Origin: Streptomyces sp. S465
GTDB lineage: Bacteria; Actinomycetota; Actinomycetes; Streptomycetales; Streptomycetaceae
Assembly (NCBI RefSeq): GCF_026898115.1
Contig: NZ_CP114036.1
Span: 4,272,001 to 4,336,000, forward strand
DNA length: 64,000 nucleotides
Reading direction: 5' to 3'
The notes beneath the pieces were generated by a model. That model was not told the DNA's origin and did not search any database. It saw nothing but the letters and a program-made list of their open reading frames with translations. Both the position numbers and the translations under genes were made by a program. This document shows positions 44,627 through 53,427 of this stretch, one piece after another (within the stretch, counting starts at the first letter, position 1; each line of letters opens with the position of its first letter).

Positions 44627-45361
44627 TCAGCCGCCCGAGAGTTCGGCGAGCCGGACGGCCGCGTCGATCGTCTTGGCCCCGTACTGCCGCCCGGGGTGCC
44701 GGGTCACCCGGCTGACCGGCCCGGACAGCGACACGGCGGCGATCACCTGCCCACCGGGGCCACGGACCGGAGCCGCGACGGTGGCCATGGCGGGCTCCCA
44801 GCCGCCGAAGCTCTGGGCCCAGCCGCGGCGGCGGACCCCGGAGAGCACCGACGCGCTGAACCGGGCCCCGCGCAGGCCCTCGCAGAGCAGCTCGGGCTCG
44901 TCCCAGGCGAGCAGCGCCTGGGCGACCGCCCCGGACTTCATGGGGAAGGCGCTGCCCACGGGCACGCTGTCGCCCCCGGCGGGCGTCTCGGCGGAGGCCA
45001 CGCAGACCCGCAGCTGCCCCCGGCGCCGGTAGAGCCGGGCGCTGGCGCCGGTGCGGTCGCGCAGCTCGGGGAGCACCGTCTCGGCGGCGAGCAGCAGCCG
45101 GTCATGGCGGGCTTCGACGGCCATGTCGCCGAGGCGCGGGCCGAGCGCGAACCGCCCGTCGGGGTCCCGGGCCACCAGCCGCAGCCGCTCGAGGGCGAGG
45201 GCGAGCCGGTGCACGGTGGGGCGCTTGAGACCGGTGACGGAGACGAGGGTGGCCAAGGTGGCCGGGCCCGCCTCCAACACCCCCAGCAGCATCGATGCCT
45301 TGTCGAGTACGCCGACTCCGCTTTCCGGCCGGAGGGGCGTGGTTACCGTCGCGGTGGCCAT
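44627..45361 (-). CDS. IclR-family transcriptional regulator
   Basis: A 244-residue regulator. Winged helix: LATLVSVTGLKRPTVHRLALALERLRLV (about 37-64), with RFALGPRLG as the wing. The effector domain follows (SVPVGSAFPMKSGAVAQALLAW; QSFGGWEPAMATVAAPVRGPGGQVIAAVSLSGPVSR). It is the last gene of the minus-strand series and 13 nt from the thioesterase, so it may be co-transcribed and act as a local regulator. Confidence 0.9.
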   Translation of the reverse strand: MATATVTTPLRPESGVGVLDKASMLLGVLEAGPATLATLVSVTGLKRPTVHRLALALERLRLVARDPDGRFALGPRLGDMAVEARHDRLLLAAETVLPELRDRTGASARLYRRRGQLRVCVASAETPAGGDSVPVGSAFPMKSGAVAQALLAWDEPELLCEGLRGARFSASVLSGVRRRGWAQSFGGWEPAMATVAAPVRGPGGQVIAAVSLSGPVSRVTRHPGRQYGAKTIDAAVRLAELSGG

Positions 45362-45374
45362 GGCAGTCAGTTCC

Positions 45375-46133
45375 TCAGCCGAGGTGTGCGGCCAGCGTGC
45401 GGACCAGGACGTCCTGCTGCTGGACCAGGTAGAAGTGGTCGCCGGGCAGCACCGTGAGGTCGAAGCCGGCCGGGGCCACGGCGGCCCAGGCCCGCATGTC
45501 GGCCACGGTGATCCCGGGGTCGCGGTCGCCCACGTGGGCGCGGACGGGGCAGCTCACCGGAGTGGCGGCGCGGGGGCCGTAGGTGCCCACGGCCTTGAAG
45601 TCGGCGCGGATCGCGGGCAGGACGAGTTCGCGCAGGTCCACATCGTCCAGCAGCGCGGTGTCGGTGCCGCCCAGCCCCCGGACCTCGTCCAGCAGGGCCT
45701 GGTCACCACGGAGATAGGTGTCCTTGGGGGTGAGCGCGTGGGGTGCCTTGCGGCTCGACACGAAGAGCGCGTCGGGCCGGATGCCGTGCCGGGTCTCCAG
45801 CCGCAGCGCCACCTCGTAGCCGACCGAGGCCCCCATGCTGTGGCCGAAGAGGGTGAGGGGCGTGTCGGCGAACGGCAGCAGGGCCGCGGTGATCTCGTCG
45901 GCCAGGGCCTCGACGCTGTCCAGGGCCGGTTCCTCCAGCCGCTCCTGGCGGCCGGGGTAGCGGGTGGCCAGCACCTCCACCCCGTCGGCGGTCCCCGGTC
46001 CGGCCAGGGCGGTCCCCCAGCCGTGGAAGAAGCTCGCGGAACCCCCCGCGTGGGGCAGGCAGACCAGCCGCCTGTGTGGTGTCCCCCCGGTTCCGTACCT
46101 GCGGAACCATCTGCTGTCGATGCCGACGGTCAT
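45375..46133 (-). CDS. Type II thioesterase
   Basis: A 252-residue alpha/beta hydrolase that clears wrong acyl groups from carrier proteins. RLVCLPHAGGSASFFHGW near the start, nucleophile Ser in LFGHSMGASVGYEVA (about 93-107), Asp in AHVGDRDPGI, and His in VLPGDHFYLVQQ. These mark the editing TEII class of PKS/NRPS clusters rather than a fatty-acid enzyme. Confidence 0.93.
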   Translation of the reverse strand: MTVGIDSRWFRRYGTGGTPHRRLVCLPHAGGSASFFHGWGTALAGPGTADGVEVLATRYPGRQERLEEPALDSVEALADEITAALLPFADTPLTLFGHSMGASVGYEVALRLETRHGIRPDALFVSSRKAPHALTPKDTYLRGDQALLDEVRGLGGTDTALLDDVDLRELVLPAIRADFKAVGTYGPRAATPVSCPVRAHVGDRDPGITVADMRAWAAVAPAGFDLTVLPGDHFYLVQQQDVLVRTLAAHLG

Positions 46134-46295
46134 GACTGTTGTGCCTCCCCGTTGAGAGGAATCCGTGATTCACCATACGGACCGGACAGCCCCCGAATTC
46201 CCCTGTTCCTGTCTAGCGGCGGCCCTCGGTATCCCGCAACGCCTCTTCATGAAGCTGCCATCGACCTGGATAGCCCGGTGCCGCGCGCAATTCCC

Positions 46296-47105
46296 TCATC
46301 GTCGCGGACTGGGTGACCGGGCCAGCAGAAGGCCCAGTTCAGCGGCGCGCACACCGGCCTGGAATCGCGAGGTGGCGCCCAGCAGGGACATTATCTCGGC
46401 CACATATCTTCGATAGGTCCGCACGGAGATGGCGAGTTCCCGTGCGGCGACCTCGTCGGTGACCCCGGCGCGCAGCCGCTCCAGAATCTGCTGGGCGATT
46501 TCCGTACGGGTCCGGTCCCCGAAATCGATACGGTCGGCCACCACCACCGCGTTCCGCCACACGCCGTCGAAGAGCGCGCGCAGCGGCCGGATCACCCCGA
46601 CCGAGCCGGTGGCCGAGGCGCGGCGGCCGGCCGCCGAGTCGGCGCAGACCAGGGCCTGTTCGTCGTCGGCGATGACGGCGGCGAGCGCCGGTATCCGGGC
46701 CACCCGGGTCTCGACCCGGGGCTCGGCGGCGTACGCCGTGACGAACCGCCAGTCCAGGGTGCTCGGGGTGCACAGCAGCCGCACCGCGAGGCGGTCGCCG
46801 CCGTCGGCCGACAACCGCTCGGTCAGGGCCTGGTACACGGCCCGGGAGTAGCCGTGCTCGGCCGCGAGCACCACATCAACGCGCGTCACCGCGTCCGTCA
46901 CCAGCCGTGCCGCCGCTTCCACGGCGATATGCGGAACGTCGATGACACAGACCCGCGCGTCCCGGTGCAGCCGGTCCCGTCGGCGCACCACGGTGGACGC
47001 CAGAAGGGCGCTCACTTCCAGGAGTTCCTGCTCGAATTCGTCGCCGACGCGGACCGGTGCCAGGCTGACGTCGCACTGGCCGGTACCGGACGTCCGTTCG
47101 GACAT
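46296..47105 (-). CDS. LuxR-type regulator, copy 1
   Basis: A protein of about 269 residues. The N-terminal 190 residues form an alpha/beta sensor-like domain with no His-kinase or receiver marks; it holds VVLAAEHGYSRAVYQALTER and LAVRLLCTPSTLDWRFV. The C-terminus is a LuxR/GerE-like HTH: EIAQQILERLRAGVTDEVAARELAISVRTYRRYVAEIM, shown in part, then LGATSRFQAGVRAAELGLL. ATG at 47103-47105. It is a paralogue of the gene just upstream (47225-48016). Confidence 0.82.
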   Translation of the reverse strand: MSERTSGTGQCDVSLAPVRVGDEFEQELLEVSALLASTVVRRRDRLHRDARVCVIDVPHIAVEAAARLVTDAVTRVDVVLAAEHGYSRAVYQALTERLSADGGDRLAVRLLCTPSTLDWRFVTAYAAEPRVETRVARIPALAAVIADDEQALVCADSAAGRRASATGSVGVIRPLRALFDGVWRNAVVVADRIDFGDRTRTEIAQQILERLRAGVTDEVAARELAISVRTYRRYVAEIMSLLGATSRFQAGVRAAELGLLLARSPSPRR

Positions 47106-47224
47106 GACGGATGACACACCACTCACCCCCGTGTGAGTTCGTCCGGCGGAATCGGCCACCGGACGTGTTGTTCAGTCGGACTGTCCCGTTGTTCGGTCAG
47201 ACCGTCCTGCGGACCGGCGGCGGA

Positions 47225-48016
47225 TCAGTCGCCCGCCGGCAGTAAGCCCAGCTCGACCGCGCGCACCCCGGCTTGGAACCGGGAACTGGCCCCCAGGCCG
47301 CGCATGATCTCGGCGACATGGCGTCGGTAGGTGCGCAGTGACACCTCGACCTCCCGGGCCGCCACGTCGTCGGTGTACCCCTGACAGAGCCTCTCGAGGA
47401 TGCGCCGGACCGACTCGGTCCGCAACCACTTGTCGATCCACTCATGCTCGGCCAGCGGTACGGCGCTCCCCCACGCGCCCGCGAACAGCAGGTCCAGCGT
47501 CCGGACCAGGGCCGGGTCCTCGATGACGGAGACGACCTCCTCGCCGCGGCTCTCCACGCGGGAGCGGACCATGGCGATCCTGCCGTCCACGATCAGGGTG
47601 TCCGCGAGCGCCTCCGCCACCCGCACCTGCACCTGCGCCTCACCGCGCTCGACGGCGGCGCGCACGGCGGACTCGCGTAAGGACTCGGGCGTGCACAGGA
47701 GACGGGCCGGTATGCGCTTACGGCCGCCCACGGCAAGCCGCTCCATGGCCGCGCCGACCACCTTCGCGCGCTCTCCCCCGTCCGGCAGGGCCACGCTGAC
47801 GCTGTGTTTGGCCTGACCGATCAGGACGTCCACGGCATTGGCGACGGCGGCCTCGTCGCGGTCCAGTGTGATGACGGAGTTCCGGGCGGTGCGGCGGTGC
47901 AGATTCACCGTGGACACGATCAGCTCGCGGGCCTTGAGCAGTGCCGCTTCCACGCTGTCGGCCGATCTGACGTCGGCCGGTCTGACGGAATCGGAAGCCT
48001 TCGATGGACCTGTCAT
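47225..48016 (-). CDS. LuxR-type regulator, copy 2 (TTA codon)
   Basis: A protein of about 263 residues with the same plan as copy 1: sensor-like head (ARNSVITLDRDEAAVANAVD; RIPARLLCTPESLRESAVRA) and a LuxR-type HTH (GYTDDVAAREVEVSLRTYRR, then LGASSRFQAGVRAVELGLLP). The Leu in CTPESLRE is a TTA codon (47680-47678), so translation should need the bldA tRNA; this ties cluster expression to development. ATG at 48014-48016. It lies 119 nt upstream of copy 1, same strand. Confidence 0.83.
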   Translation of the reverse strand: MTGPSKASDSVRPADVRSADSVEAALLKARELIVSTVNLHRRTARNSVITLDRDEAAVANAVDVLIGQAKHSVSVALPDGGERAKVVGAAMERLAVGGRKRIPARLLCTPESLRESAVRAAVERGEAQVQVRVAEALADTLIVDGRIAMVRSRVESRGEEVVSVIEDPALVRTLDLLFAGAWGSAVPLAEHEWIDKWLRTESVRRILERLCQGYTDDVAAREVEVSLRTYRRHVAEIMRGLGASSRFQAGVRAVELGLLPAGD

Positions 48017-48561
48017 GCCTACCCCCCGAACGGAACGCACAGCGTGATCCACGGGATGCCGAGAGACTGCCCCAGCATTGGTTGACCCTTAAATTTATTA
48101 CCGACGTACAGGGCCGAACCAGGAGGGAATCGCCTGAACATCCGAGCAGAACTCCGTGAAGCGGAAAAGCTGCGGAGCGCTAAACACATTAACAAGCGGC
48201 TCGCGGCCGAGGTTAGTTTGGGCGGCGCATCACCGTCAACGCGCCCAAGAGCGTAAAGAGTTGGCAAAGATACCCGCTTATCCGGAATGCCGCCTCCCGC
48301 CGCCCCGTCCGGCGTCCGCCTTGTCAGGAACTTCCCCGCCCGACCGGAAACTGTTCCCCGACCCCCTGCCCCTCGGCCACCCTGCGCACCGGCCACACTA
48401 CGCTCAGCCATCATCGGCACTCTCTCTGTCCTCTTGCTGCCACCTCCGCGCGATATCGGAGCCGCCCCGGACGAAAGGCCATCGGCGGCCCGAATTCCAC
48501 AGCGTCCGCCGGATGCGGAATACGCGATACGGAATCTGTACAACCGTTCTTCCACGGCCTT
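48017..48561 (-). promoter_or_regulatory. Regulatory gap between luxR copy 2 and the SerA-like gene
   Basis: About 545 nt without a credible gene. The part nearest luxR has an AT-rich stretch (48085-48100, with AAATTTATTA) that could be a promoter. The open frames across it overlap luxR or lack codon bias. The gap divides the regulators from the biosynthetic genes. Confidence 0.5.
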
Positions 48562-50223
48562 TTATCCGCGGCCACTCAGCGTCCACCAGTGCGTCGCCTC
48601 GACCGCGCCGGCGGCCTCGGTCAGCAGGTCGGGGCGCACCGGCCGGTCCACGCCCAGCACGACCACCGCGTCGCCGCCCGGCGCGGTGCGGGCCACCCGC
48701 ATCGCGGTGATGTGCACCCCGCCCCGGCCGAGCGCGGCACCGAGCCCGCCGAGCACGCCCGCCGCGTCCCGACAGCGGAGGAAGAGCGTCTCCCCGGCGA
48801 GCGGGAAGTCCAGCGGCCGGCCGCAGATCTCCACCAGCCTGACGGTGCCGTCGGGCGCCGGCAGGGCACCGGTCACCGAGACGCCGTCGCCGCCGGGGAG
48901 GGTCGCGCGGACCGTCACCGAGCGGTCGCCCCCGGCTTCGGGGGCGGCGGTGGTGGCGGTGGCCGTCATGCCGCGCTCCTCGGCCAGCGCGGGCGCGTTC
49001 ACGTACGAGACGCGGGTGAGGCCCGCACCGGTCAGCGCGCCCTTCAGGGCCGCGAGTTCCAGCGCGGCCGGTTCCAGCGCCGCGGGCTCCCGTGTCGTGG
49101 GCTCCGGCGCGGCCGCCTCGGGTTCGGTGGGTCCGCCCGTCGCCACGATCTCCAGCCGGGGCGGCGGCCCTCCGGTGGCGGCGGTGACCAGGGCGGCCAG
49201 CCGTTCCGTCAGCGCCAGCCAGGGCGCCGGCGCGCGAGGGACCGTCCCGGCCCCCACGTTGACCGCCTCCGGCACCACCTCACCGCCGAGCACACGCCGT
49301 ACGGACCGTGCCGCCGACACCCCGGCCCGCTCCTCGGCCTCCGGCGTGTGCGCCGCCGGCTGCGGGGTGACCACCACGGTGTCCAGTTCGGCCAGCGGGG
49401 ACTCGGCGCGGGCGACGATCCCCGCCGCCGCGACCCGGCCCTCCTTCAGCGCCGCGTACAGCTCCAGCTGGTCCACGGCGCCGCCGCCGGTGACGTCGAC
49501 CAGGCGCGCCCCCGGTCCGATCCGGTGCAGCGCCTCGAACCCCAGCAGCCCGCGGTGCTCGGGCGTTTCGGGCAGGTGCACGGAGATCAGATCGGCACGG
49601 GCCAGGAGTTCGTCCAGCGTGACCAGCCGGACGCCCTCCGCCGCGAGGTGGCCGGTGCCCGCCGATGGGTCGTAGGCGATCACCTCCATGGCGAACGCGC
49701 GCATCCGCCGGGCCACCTCCCACCCGACCGGTCCCAGGCCGACCAGCCCCAGCACCTTGTCCGCCAGCTCCATCCCCGGCGGCCGGGAGCGCGGCCGGCG
49801 CCCGCCCGTGGGCAACGCGTCGGCCCGCGGGATGCCGCGTGCCACGGCCAGCAGCAGCCCGACGGCGAGCTCGGCGGCGCTCACGGCGTGCGCGGTGGGC
49901 GCGTTGACCACCATGACCCCGGCGGCGGTGGCGGCGGGTACGTCCACCGCGCCCACCCCCGCCCCGGCCGTGGCGATCACCTTCAGCCGGGGCGCGGCGG
50001 CCAGGGCCTCGGCGTCGATCCGCGTGGTGTCGCGGACGAGCACCGCGTCGGCCTCGGCCAGCTCCCTCAGCAGGGCCTCCCGCCCGGCGCCGGAGCGCTC
50101 GCGGATCTCCACCTCCGGTCCGAGGGCGGCCACGGCGGTGGGCGACAGCTCCTCGGCGATCAGTACGACCGGCCGGCGGTCCGCGGTGGCCTCGCCCCCG
50201 GCCACCGTTCCGCCGCCGCGCAC
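48562..50223 (-). CDS. SerA-like D-3-phosphoglycerate dehydrogenase with altered active site
   Basis: About 553 residues in full type I SerA layout: catalytic and NAD domains, an intervening (ASB) domain (PEAVNVGAGTVPRAPAPWLA; VSYVNAPALAEERG) and a C-terminal ACT-like domain (LFLRCRDAAGVLGGLGAALG). The NAD loop GLVGLGPVGWEVARR is intact (159 onward). But the ARGG catalytic Arg site reads DVTGGG (Gly at about 246), and the TPH catalytic His is Gln (TPQPAAHTPEA, about 288); only the Glu (about 274) remains. An Ala/Glu/Pro-rich insert (EPEAAAPEPTTREPAALEPA) is also unusual. Expected role: supply of O-phosphoserine precursor for Dap. The start is uncertain: GTG 50223, TTG 50235 or GTG 50205. Confidence 0.8.
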   Translation of the reverse strand: MRGGGTVAGGEATADRRPVVLIAEELSPTAVAALGPEVEIRERSGAGREALLRELAEADAVLVRDTTRIDAEALAAAPRLKVIATAGAGVGAVDVPAATAAGVMVVNAPTAHAVSAAELAVGLLLAVARGIPRADALPTGGRRPRSRPPGMELADKVLGLVGLGPVGWEVARRMRAFAMEVIAYDPSAGTGHLAAEGVRLVTLDELLARADLISVHLPETPEHRGLLGFEALHRIGPGARLVDVTGGGAVDQLELYAALKEGRVAAAGIVARAESPLAELDTVVVTPQPAAHTPEAEERAGVSAARSVRRVLGGEVVPEAVNVGAGTVPRAPAPWLALTERLAALVTAATGGPPPRLEIVATGGPTEPEAAAPEPTTREPAALEPAALELAALKGALTGAGLTRVSYVNAPALAEERGMTATATTAAPEAGGDRSVTVRATLPGGDGVSVTGALPAPDGTVRLVEICGRPLDFPLAGETLFLRCRDAAGVLGGLGAALGRGGVHITAMRVARTAPGGDAVVVLGVDRPVRPDLLTEAAGAVEATHWWTLSGRG

Positions 50224-50231
50224 GGGGCCGG

Positions 50232-51239
50232 TCAACCGGCACCGACCAGTTGGGAGGAGGGATCGGTGCGGGGGGCCGGGAGCTGCGCACCAGCGGGCTC
50301 CTCGTAGTGCTCGGCCACCCACTCCGGGTCGTACACCGAGTCGAGATAGCGGTCACCCTGGTCGGGTGCGATGGCCACCGAGACGAGCGGACCGCCGCCC
50401 GGCCGCCCGGCCAGCCAGCGCCGGGCGCCGCTGACCACGGTGCCCGTCGAACCGCCGAAGAGGAAACCGCGCCGCGCCATGGCCCGGCAGGTCGCGATGG
50501 TCTCCGGCTCCTCCACCATCACCACCTCGTCGACCAGTCCGGGGTCCAGCAGCGCCGGCCGGACCCCGGCCCCGAGGCCCGGGATCAGCCGGCGCGCCGG
50601 CGGTCCGCCGAAGGTGACCGACCCGACCGAGTCCACGGCCACCACGGTCACCGAAGGCTCGTGCTCCCGGAACCAGCGGGCGCAGCCCATCAGGGTGCCG
50701 GTCGTGCCGGCGCCGATGAACACCACGTCCAGTCCGGGGAACTGCTCGGCGATGGCCGGGGCGGTGGTGCGGTAGTGGGCCAGCCAGTTGTGGCGGTTGT
50801 CGTACTGGTTGAGCCAGACATACCGCGGGTCGTAGGCGCACAGCCGCTGTACGTAGTCCAGGCGGGCGCCGAGCAGGCCCCGGGTCTTGTCCGGGCGGCT
50901 GATGGTGAGCACCTGGGCGCCGAGGGCCTGCATCTGGCGGCGGCTGGCCGGGTTGCAGCGCGAGTCCGTGACGCACAGGAAGCCGTAACCGCGGCTGGCG
51001 GCGATCATGCTCAGCGCGATTCCGAGGTTGCCGGAGGAGGACTCCACCAGGACCGACCCCGGGGCCAGCAGCCCGTCGCGTTCGGCGGCGAGCACCATCT
51101 CACGAGCCGCCTTCAGCTTCACGGATCCCGCGAAGTTGAAGCTCTCGCATTTGAGATACAGAGGAACGTCGACCACCGCGCCGAGATCCACATAGAGGTC
51201 TTCCATGTTGATCTCGTGCGGGGCTGAGATTACGGGCAC
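50232..51239 (-). CDS. sbnA: 2,3-diaminopropionate synthase SbnA-like (PLP)
   Basis: A 335-residue cysteine-synthase-fold PLP enzyme. The PLP lysine is in NFAGSVKLKAA (about 34-44); ESSSGNLGIALSMIAASRGY binds substrate and cofactor phosphate; GAGTTGTLMGCARWF and the GGSTGTV loop complete the site. SbnA joins O-phospho-L-serine and L-glutamate into ACEGA, which SbnB splits to L-2,3-diaminopropionate. The GTG at 51237-51239 starts MPVISAPHEINMEDLYVDLG. Next to an SbnB gene 41 nt upstream. Confidence 0.9.
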   Translation of the reverse strand: MPVISAPHEINMEDLYVDLGAVVDVPLYLKCESFNFAGSVKLKAAREMVLAAERDGLLAPGSVLVESSSGNLGIALSMIAASRGYGFLCVTDSRCNPASRRQMQALGAQVLTISRPDKTRGLLGARLDYVQRLCAYDPRYVWLNQYDNRHNWLAHYRTTAPAIAEQFPGLDVVFIGAGTTGTLMGCARWFREHEPSVTVVAVDSVGSVTFGGPPARRLIPGLGAGVRPALLDPGLVDEVVMVEEPETIATCRAMARRGFLFGGSTGTVVSGARRWLAGRPGGGPLVSVAIAPDQGDRYLDSVYDPEWVAEHYEEPAGAQLPAPRTDPSSQLVGAG

Positions 51240-51280
51240 GTCATCACCGTTATTCGTCTGGGGCGCAGCCGCCCGGCCGG

Positions 51281-52342
51281 TTACGAGCCCGATCGTCCGT
51301 AGCGGCTGAGCTCGTGGAAGAAACCGTCCACCACCGACAACGCCCCTTCGGCGCGCAGCTGATCGTGGATGTAGCGGCCGAGCGCGATGTCGAGTACGCC
51401 CAGGCCGAACGGGGAGAACACCAGCGGGCGGTCGGCGGGCAGCTCGACCCGGCCCTCCAGCACGTCGTAGAGCGTCCCGGCGATGAAGTCCCGGTTGCCG
51501 GTGAGCTGTTCGGCCAGGTGCGGGGAGGTGTCCGCCTTCAGGCAGTGCTCCACGTCGTCCACCACGTTGGTGGCGGCCAGCAGGATCTCGGGGGCCAGAT
51601 CGCGCAGCGAGACGTTGAGCACCAGCGGGTTGTGGGCGAACCAGGCCGGGTCGTGGATATGCGGGGTGCCCGCGACGGTGGCGAGGATCACCAGGTCGCT
51701 GGCCTCGATCAGCTCGCGGGCGCCGGCGTGCACCACGGCCGGGGCGGCGTCCGCGCGCGAACCGAGGTAGCCGGCGAAGCCCTGGGCGTGCTGCGCGGAC
51801 AGGTCGAAGATGCCGACCTCGTCGAAGTCCCAGCCGCTCGCCACCAGATAGGTGTGGATGTAGCGGGCGATCAGTCCGGTGCCGATGAAGCCGACCCGGC
51901 GCGGCCGCTCCCCCCGGCTGAGCTTGTCGGCGGCGAGCGCCGCCGAGGCCGCGGTGCGCGAGGCGGAGATGATGGACGACTCCAGGCAGGCGAACGGGTA
52001 GCCGGTGTCGTGGTCGTTGAGGATCAGCACGGCCGAGGCGCGCGGGATGCCCGCGGCCACGTTGTCCGGGAAGCTGGAGATCCACTTCAGGCCGTCGGTG
52101 GCCCGCTCACCGCCGACCGACGCGGGCAGTGCGATGATCCGCGAGCTGGGGCGGTCGGGGAAGCGCAGGAAGTACGACGGCGGGTTGACGGTCTGCTGGG
52201 CGCCGTGCAGCCGGTAGACCTCCTCCACCAGTTTCAGGACCTGCTTCTCGTTGCCCGAGAGCACGTGGTCCACCTGCGCGCCGGAGATGACGGCGAAGGG
52301 CGGCACGCCGGATTGCCGGGACATGTAGGGCACTCCATTCAT
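51281..52342 (-). CDS. sbnB: 2,3-diaminopropionate biosynthesis protein SbnB-like
   Basis: A 353-residue ornithine-cyclodeaminase-fold NAD enzyme that oxidatively hydrolyses ACEGA to L-Dap and 2-oxoglutarate. Seen: PPSYFLRFPDRPSSRIIALPA, GLKWISSFPDN, ASRTAASAALAADKLS, the NAD loop RRVGFIGTGLIARYIHTYL (about 150-168), and SLRDLAPEILLAATNVVDD. ATG 52342 (MNGVPYMSRQ) or 52324 (MSRQSG). With sbnA it gives a complete Dap supply. Confidence 0.92.
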   Translation of the reverse strand: MNGVPYMSRQSGVPPFAVISGAQVDHVLSGNEKQVLKLVEEVYRLHGAQQTVNPPSYFLRFPDRPSSRIIALPASVGGERATDGLKWISSFPDNVAAGIPRASAVLILNDHDTGYPFACLESSIISASRTAASAALAADKLSRGERPRRVGFIGTGLIARYIHTYLVASGWDFDEVGIFDLSAQHAQGFAGYLGSRADAAPAVVHAGARELIEASDLVILATVAGTPHIHDPAWFAHNPLVLNVSLRDLAPEILLAATNVVDDVEHCLKADTSPHLAEQLTGNRDFIAGTLYDVLEGRVELPADRPLVFSPFGLGVLDIALGRYIHDQLRAEGALSVVDGFFHELSRYGRSGS

Positions 52343-52384
52343 CCGTGGGATCGGGGCGACGTCGGGGGCGACGTCGGGGGTCGG

Positions 52385-53413
52385 TCAGGCCGTGTCCGGC
52401 ACCCGCACCGGGTCGCCGAGGACGACGACGACCTCACGCTCCCCCTCGTAGGGCTCGCGGCTGTGCGCCATCCGCAGGTTGTCCACCACCATCAGGTCCC
52501 CGGCCTGCCAGGGCTCCCGGAGCGTGTGCTTCTCGTACACCGCGTTGATGGCGAGCACCGTGGCCTCGTCGATGGTGCCGCCGTCTCCGTAAGCGCTGTT
52601 GAACGGCAGTCCGTCCGGGCCGAATTCGAAGGTCAGGTACTCGCGGATCACCGGGTCGAGGGTCCACTCGTTGAGGAAGGCGATCTGGTTGAACCAGCCG
52701 AGGCGGCCGTTCACCGGATGGCGCAGCACCGCGGCCGAGCGCTGCCGGGTGCGCAGATCGCCGCCCGGCCGCCACTCGGTCTCGATGCCCCACCGGCGGC
52801 AGTAGGCGTCGACGGCCTCGCGGTCCTCGGCGCCGAAGGACTCCGCGCGCCCGATCCCCACGGTGTCGGTGTAGTTCCGGTCCAGCCGCCAGCCGACCTG
52901 CTGGAACCGGGCCACCAGCGCCGGGTCCAGCGCCTCCAGCACCGTCTGGGAGTCGGCCACGCCGGTGACCCCGCCGGAGGCCGGCGGTGTGAGGCACGCG
53001 AAGAGCAGGGTCGCGGGCACTTCGCGGCGGTAGCTCAGCTCGTGGTGCATGCACATCGGCTGGTCGGGCGGCCACTCCGAGGAGGAGTAGACGCCGTCGG
53101 CGCGGAGGTGGCGGGTGGCGAAGCCCTCCCGTTCGGCCATCACCTCGTCCAGGAGTTCCTGGGCCACCCGGCCCACCGTCCGGGCGTCGGCGAGGCCGAG
53201 GCCGCGCACCAGCACCGCGCCGTGTTCGGCGACGGCGGCGCGCAGTGGGGCGCGGTGGGCGGCGGCCCAGGCGGCCGGGTCGGCGGGCGGGGGCCCGTCG
53301 AGGCGGAGCACCGCGGGTCGGTCGGCGAGGACCTCCACCGGCATCGCGCTCGACGTCGCGCTCGATGTCGTGTCCGATGCCGCGCTCGTTGTCATGTCCG
53401 GCGTCACAGCCAT
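52385..53413 (-). CDS. TauD/TfdA-family Fe(II)/2-oxoglutarate dioxygenase
   Basis: A 342-residue oxygenase. Iron ligands: HHELSYR (an HxE form, about 144-147) and the distal His in NLRMAHSREPYEG, whose Arg binds 2-oxoglutarate. GWFNQIAFLNEW and QAGDLMVVDN are family marks. A Thr/Ser/Ala-rich head (first 25 residues) looks dispensable. In such clusters these enzymes hydroxylate or epoxidise an amino acid or acyl-Dap held on a carrier protein (DdaC of dapdiamide synthesis is a precedent). ATG 53411-53413 lies 14 nt past the NRPS stop. Confidence 0.9.
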   Translation of the reverse strand: MAVTPDMTTSAASDTTSSATSSAMPVEVLADRPAVLRLDGPPPADPAAWAAAHRAPLRAAVAEHGAVLVRGLGLADARTVGRVAQELLDEVMAEREGFATRHLRADGVYSSSEWPPDQPMCMHHELSYRREVPATLLFACLTPPASGGVTGVADSQTVLEALDPALVARFQQVGWRLDRNYTDTVGIGRAESFGAEDREAVDAYCRRWGIETEWRPGGDLRTRQRSAAVLRHPVNGRLGWFNQIAFLNEWTLDPVIREYLTFEFGPDGLPFNSAYGDGGTIDEATVLAINAVYEKHTLREPWQAGDLMVVDNLRMAHSREPYEGEREVVVVLGDPVRVPDTA

Positions 53414-53427
53414 GGTCGAAGGTGTCC

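Noticed and set aside
48019-48555. 178-codon open frame in the gap before luxR copy 2
   Set aside because: Overlaps the luxR start region, has no ribosome site and a composition unlike a gene.
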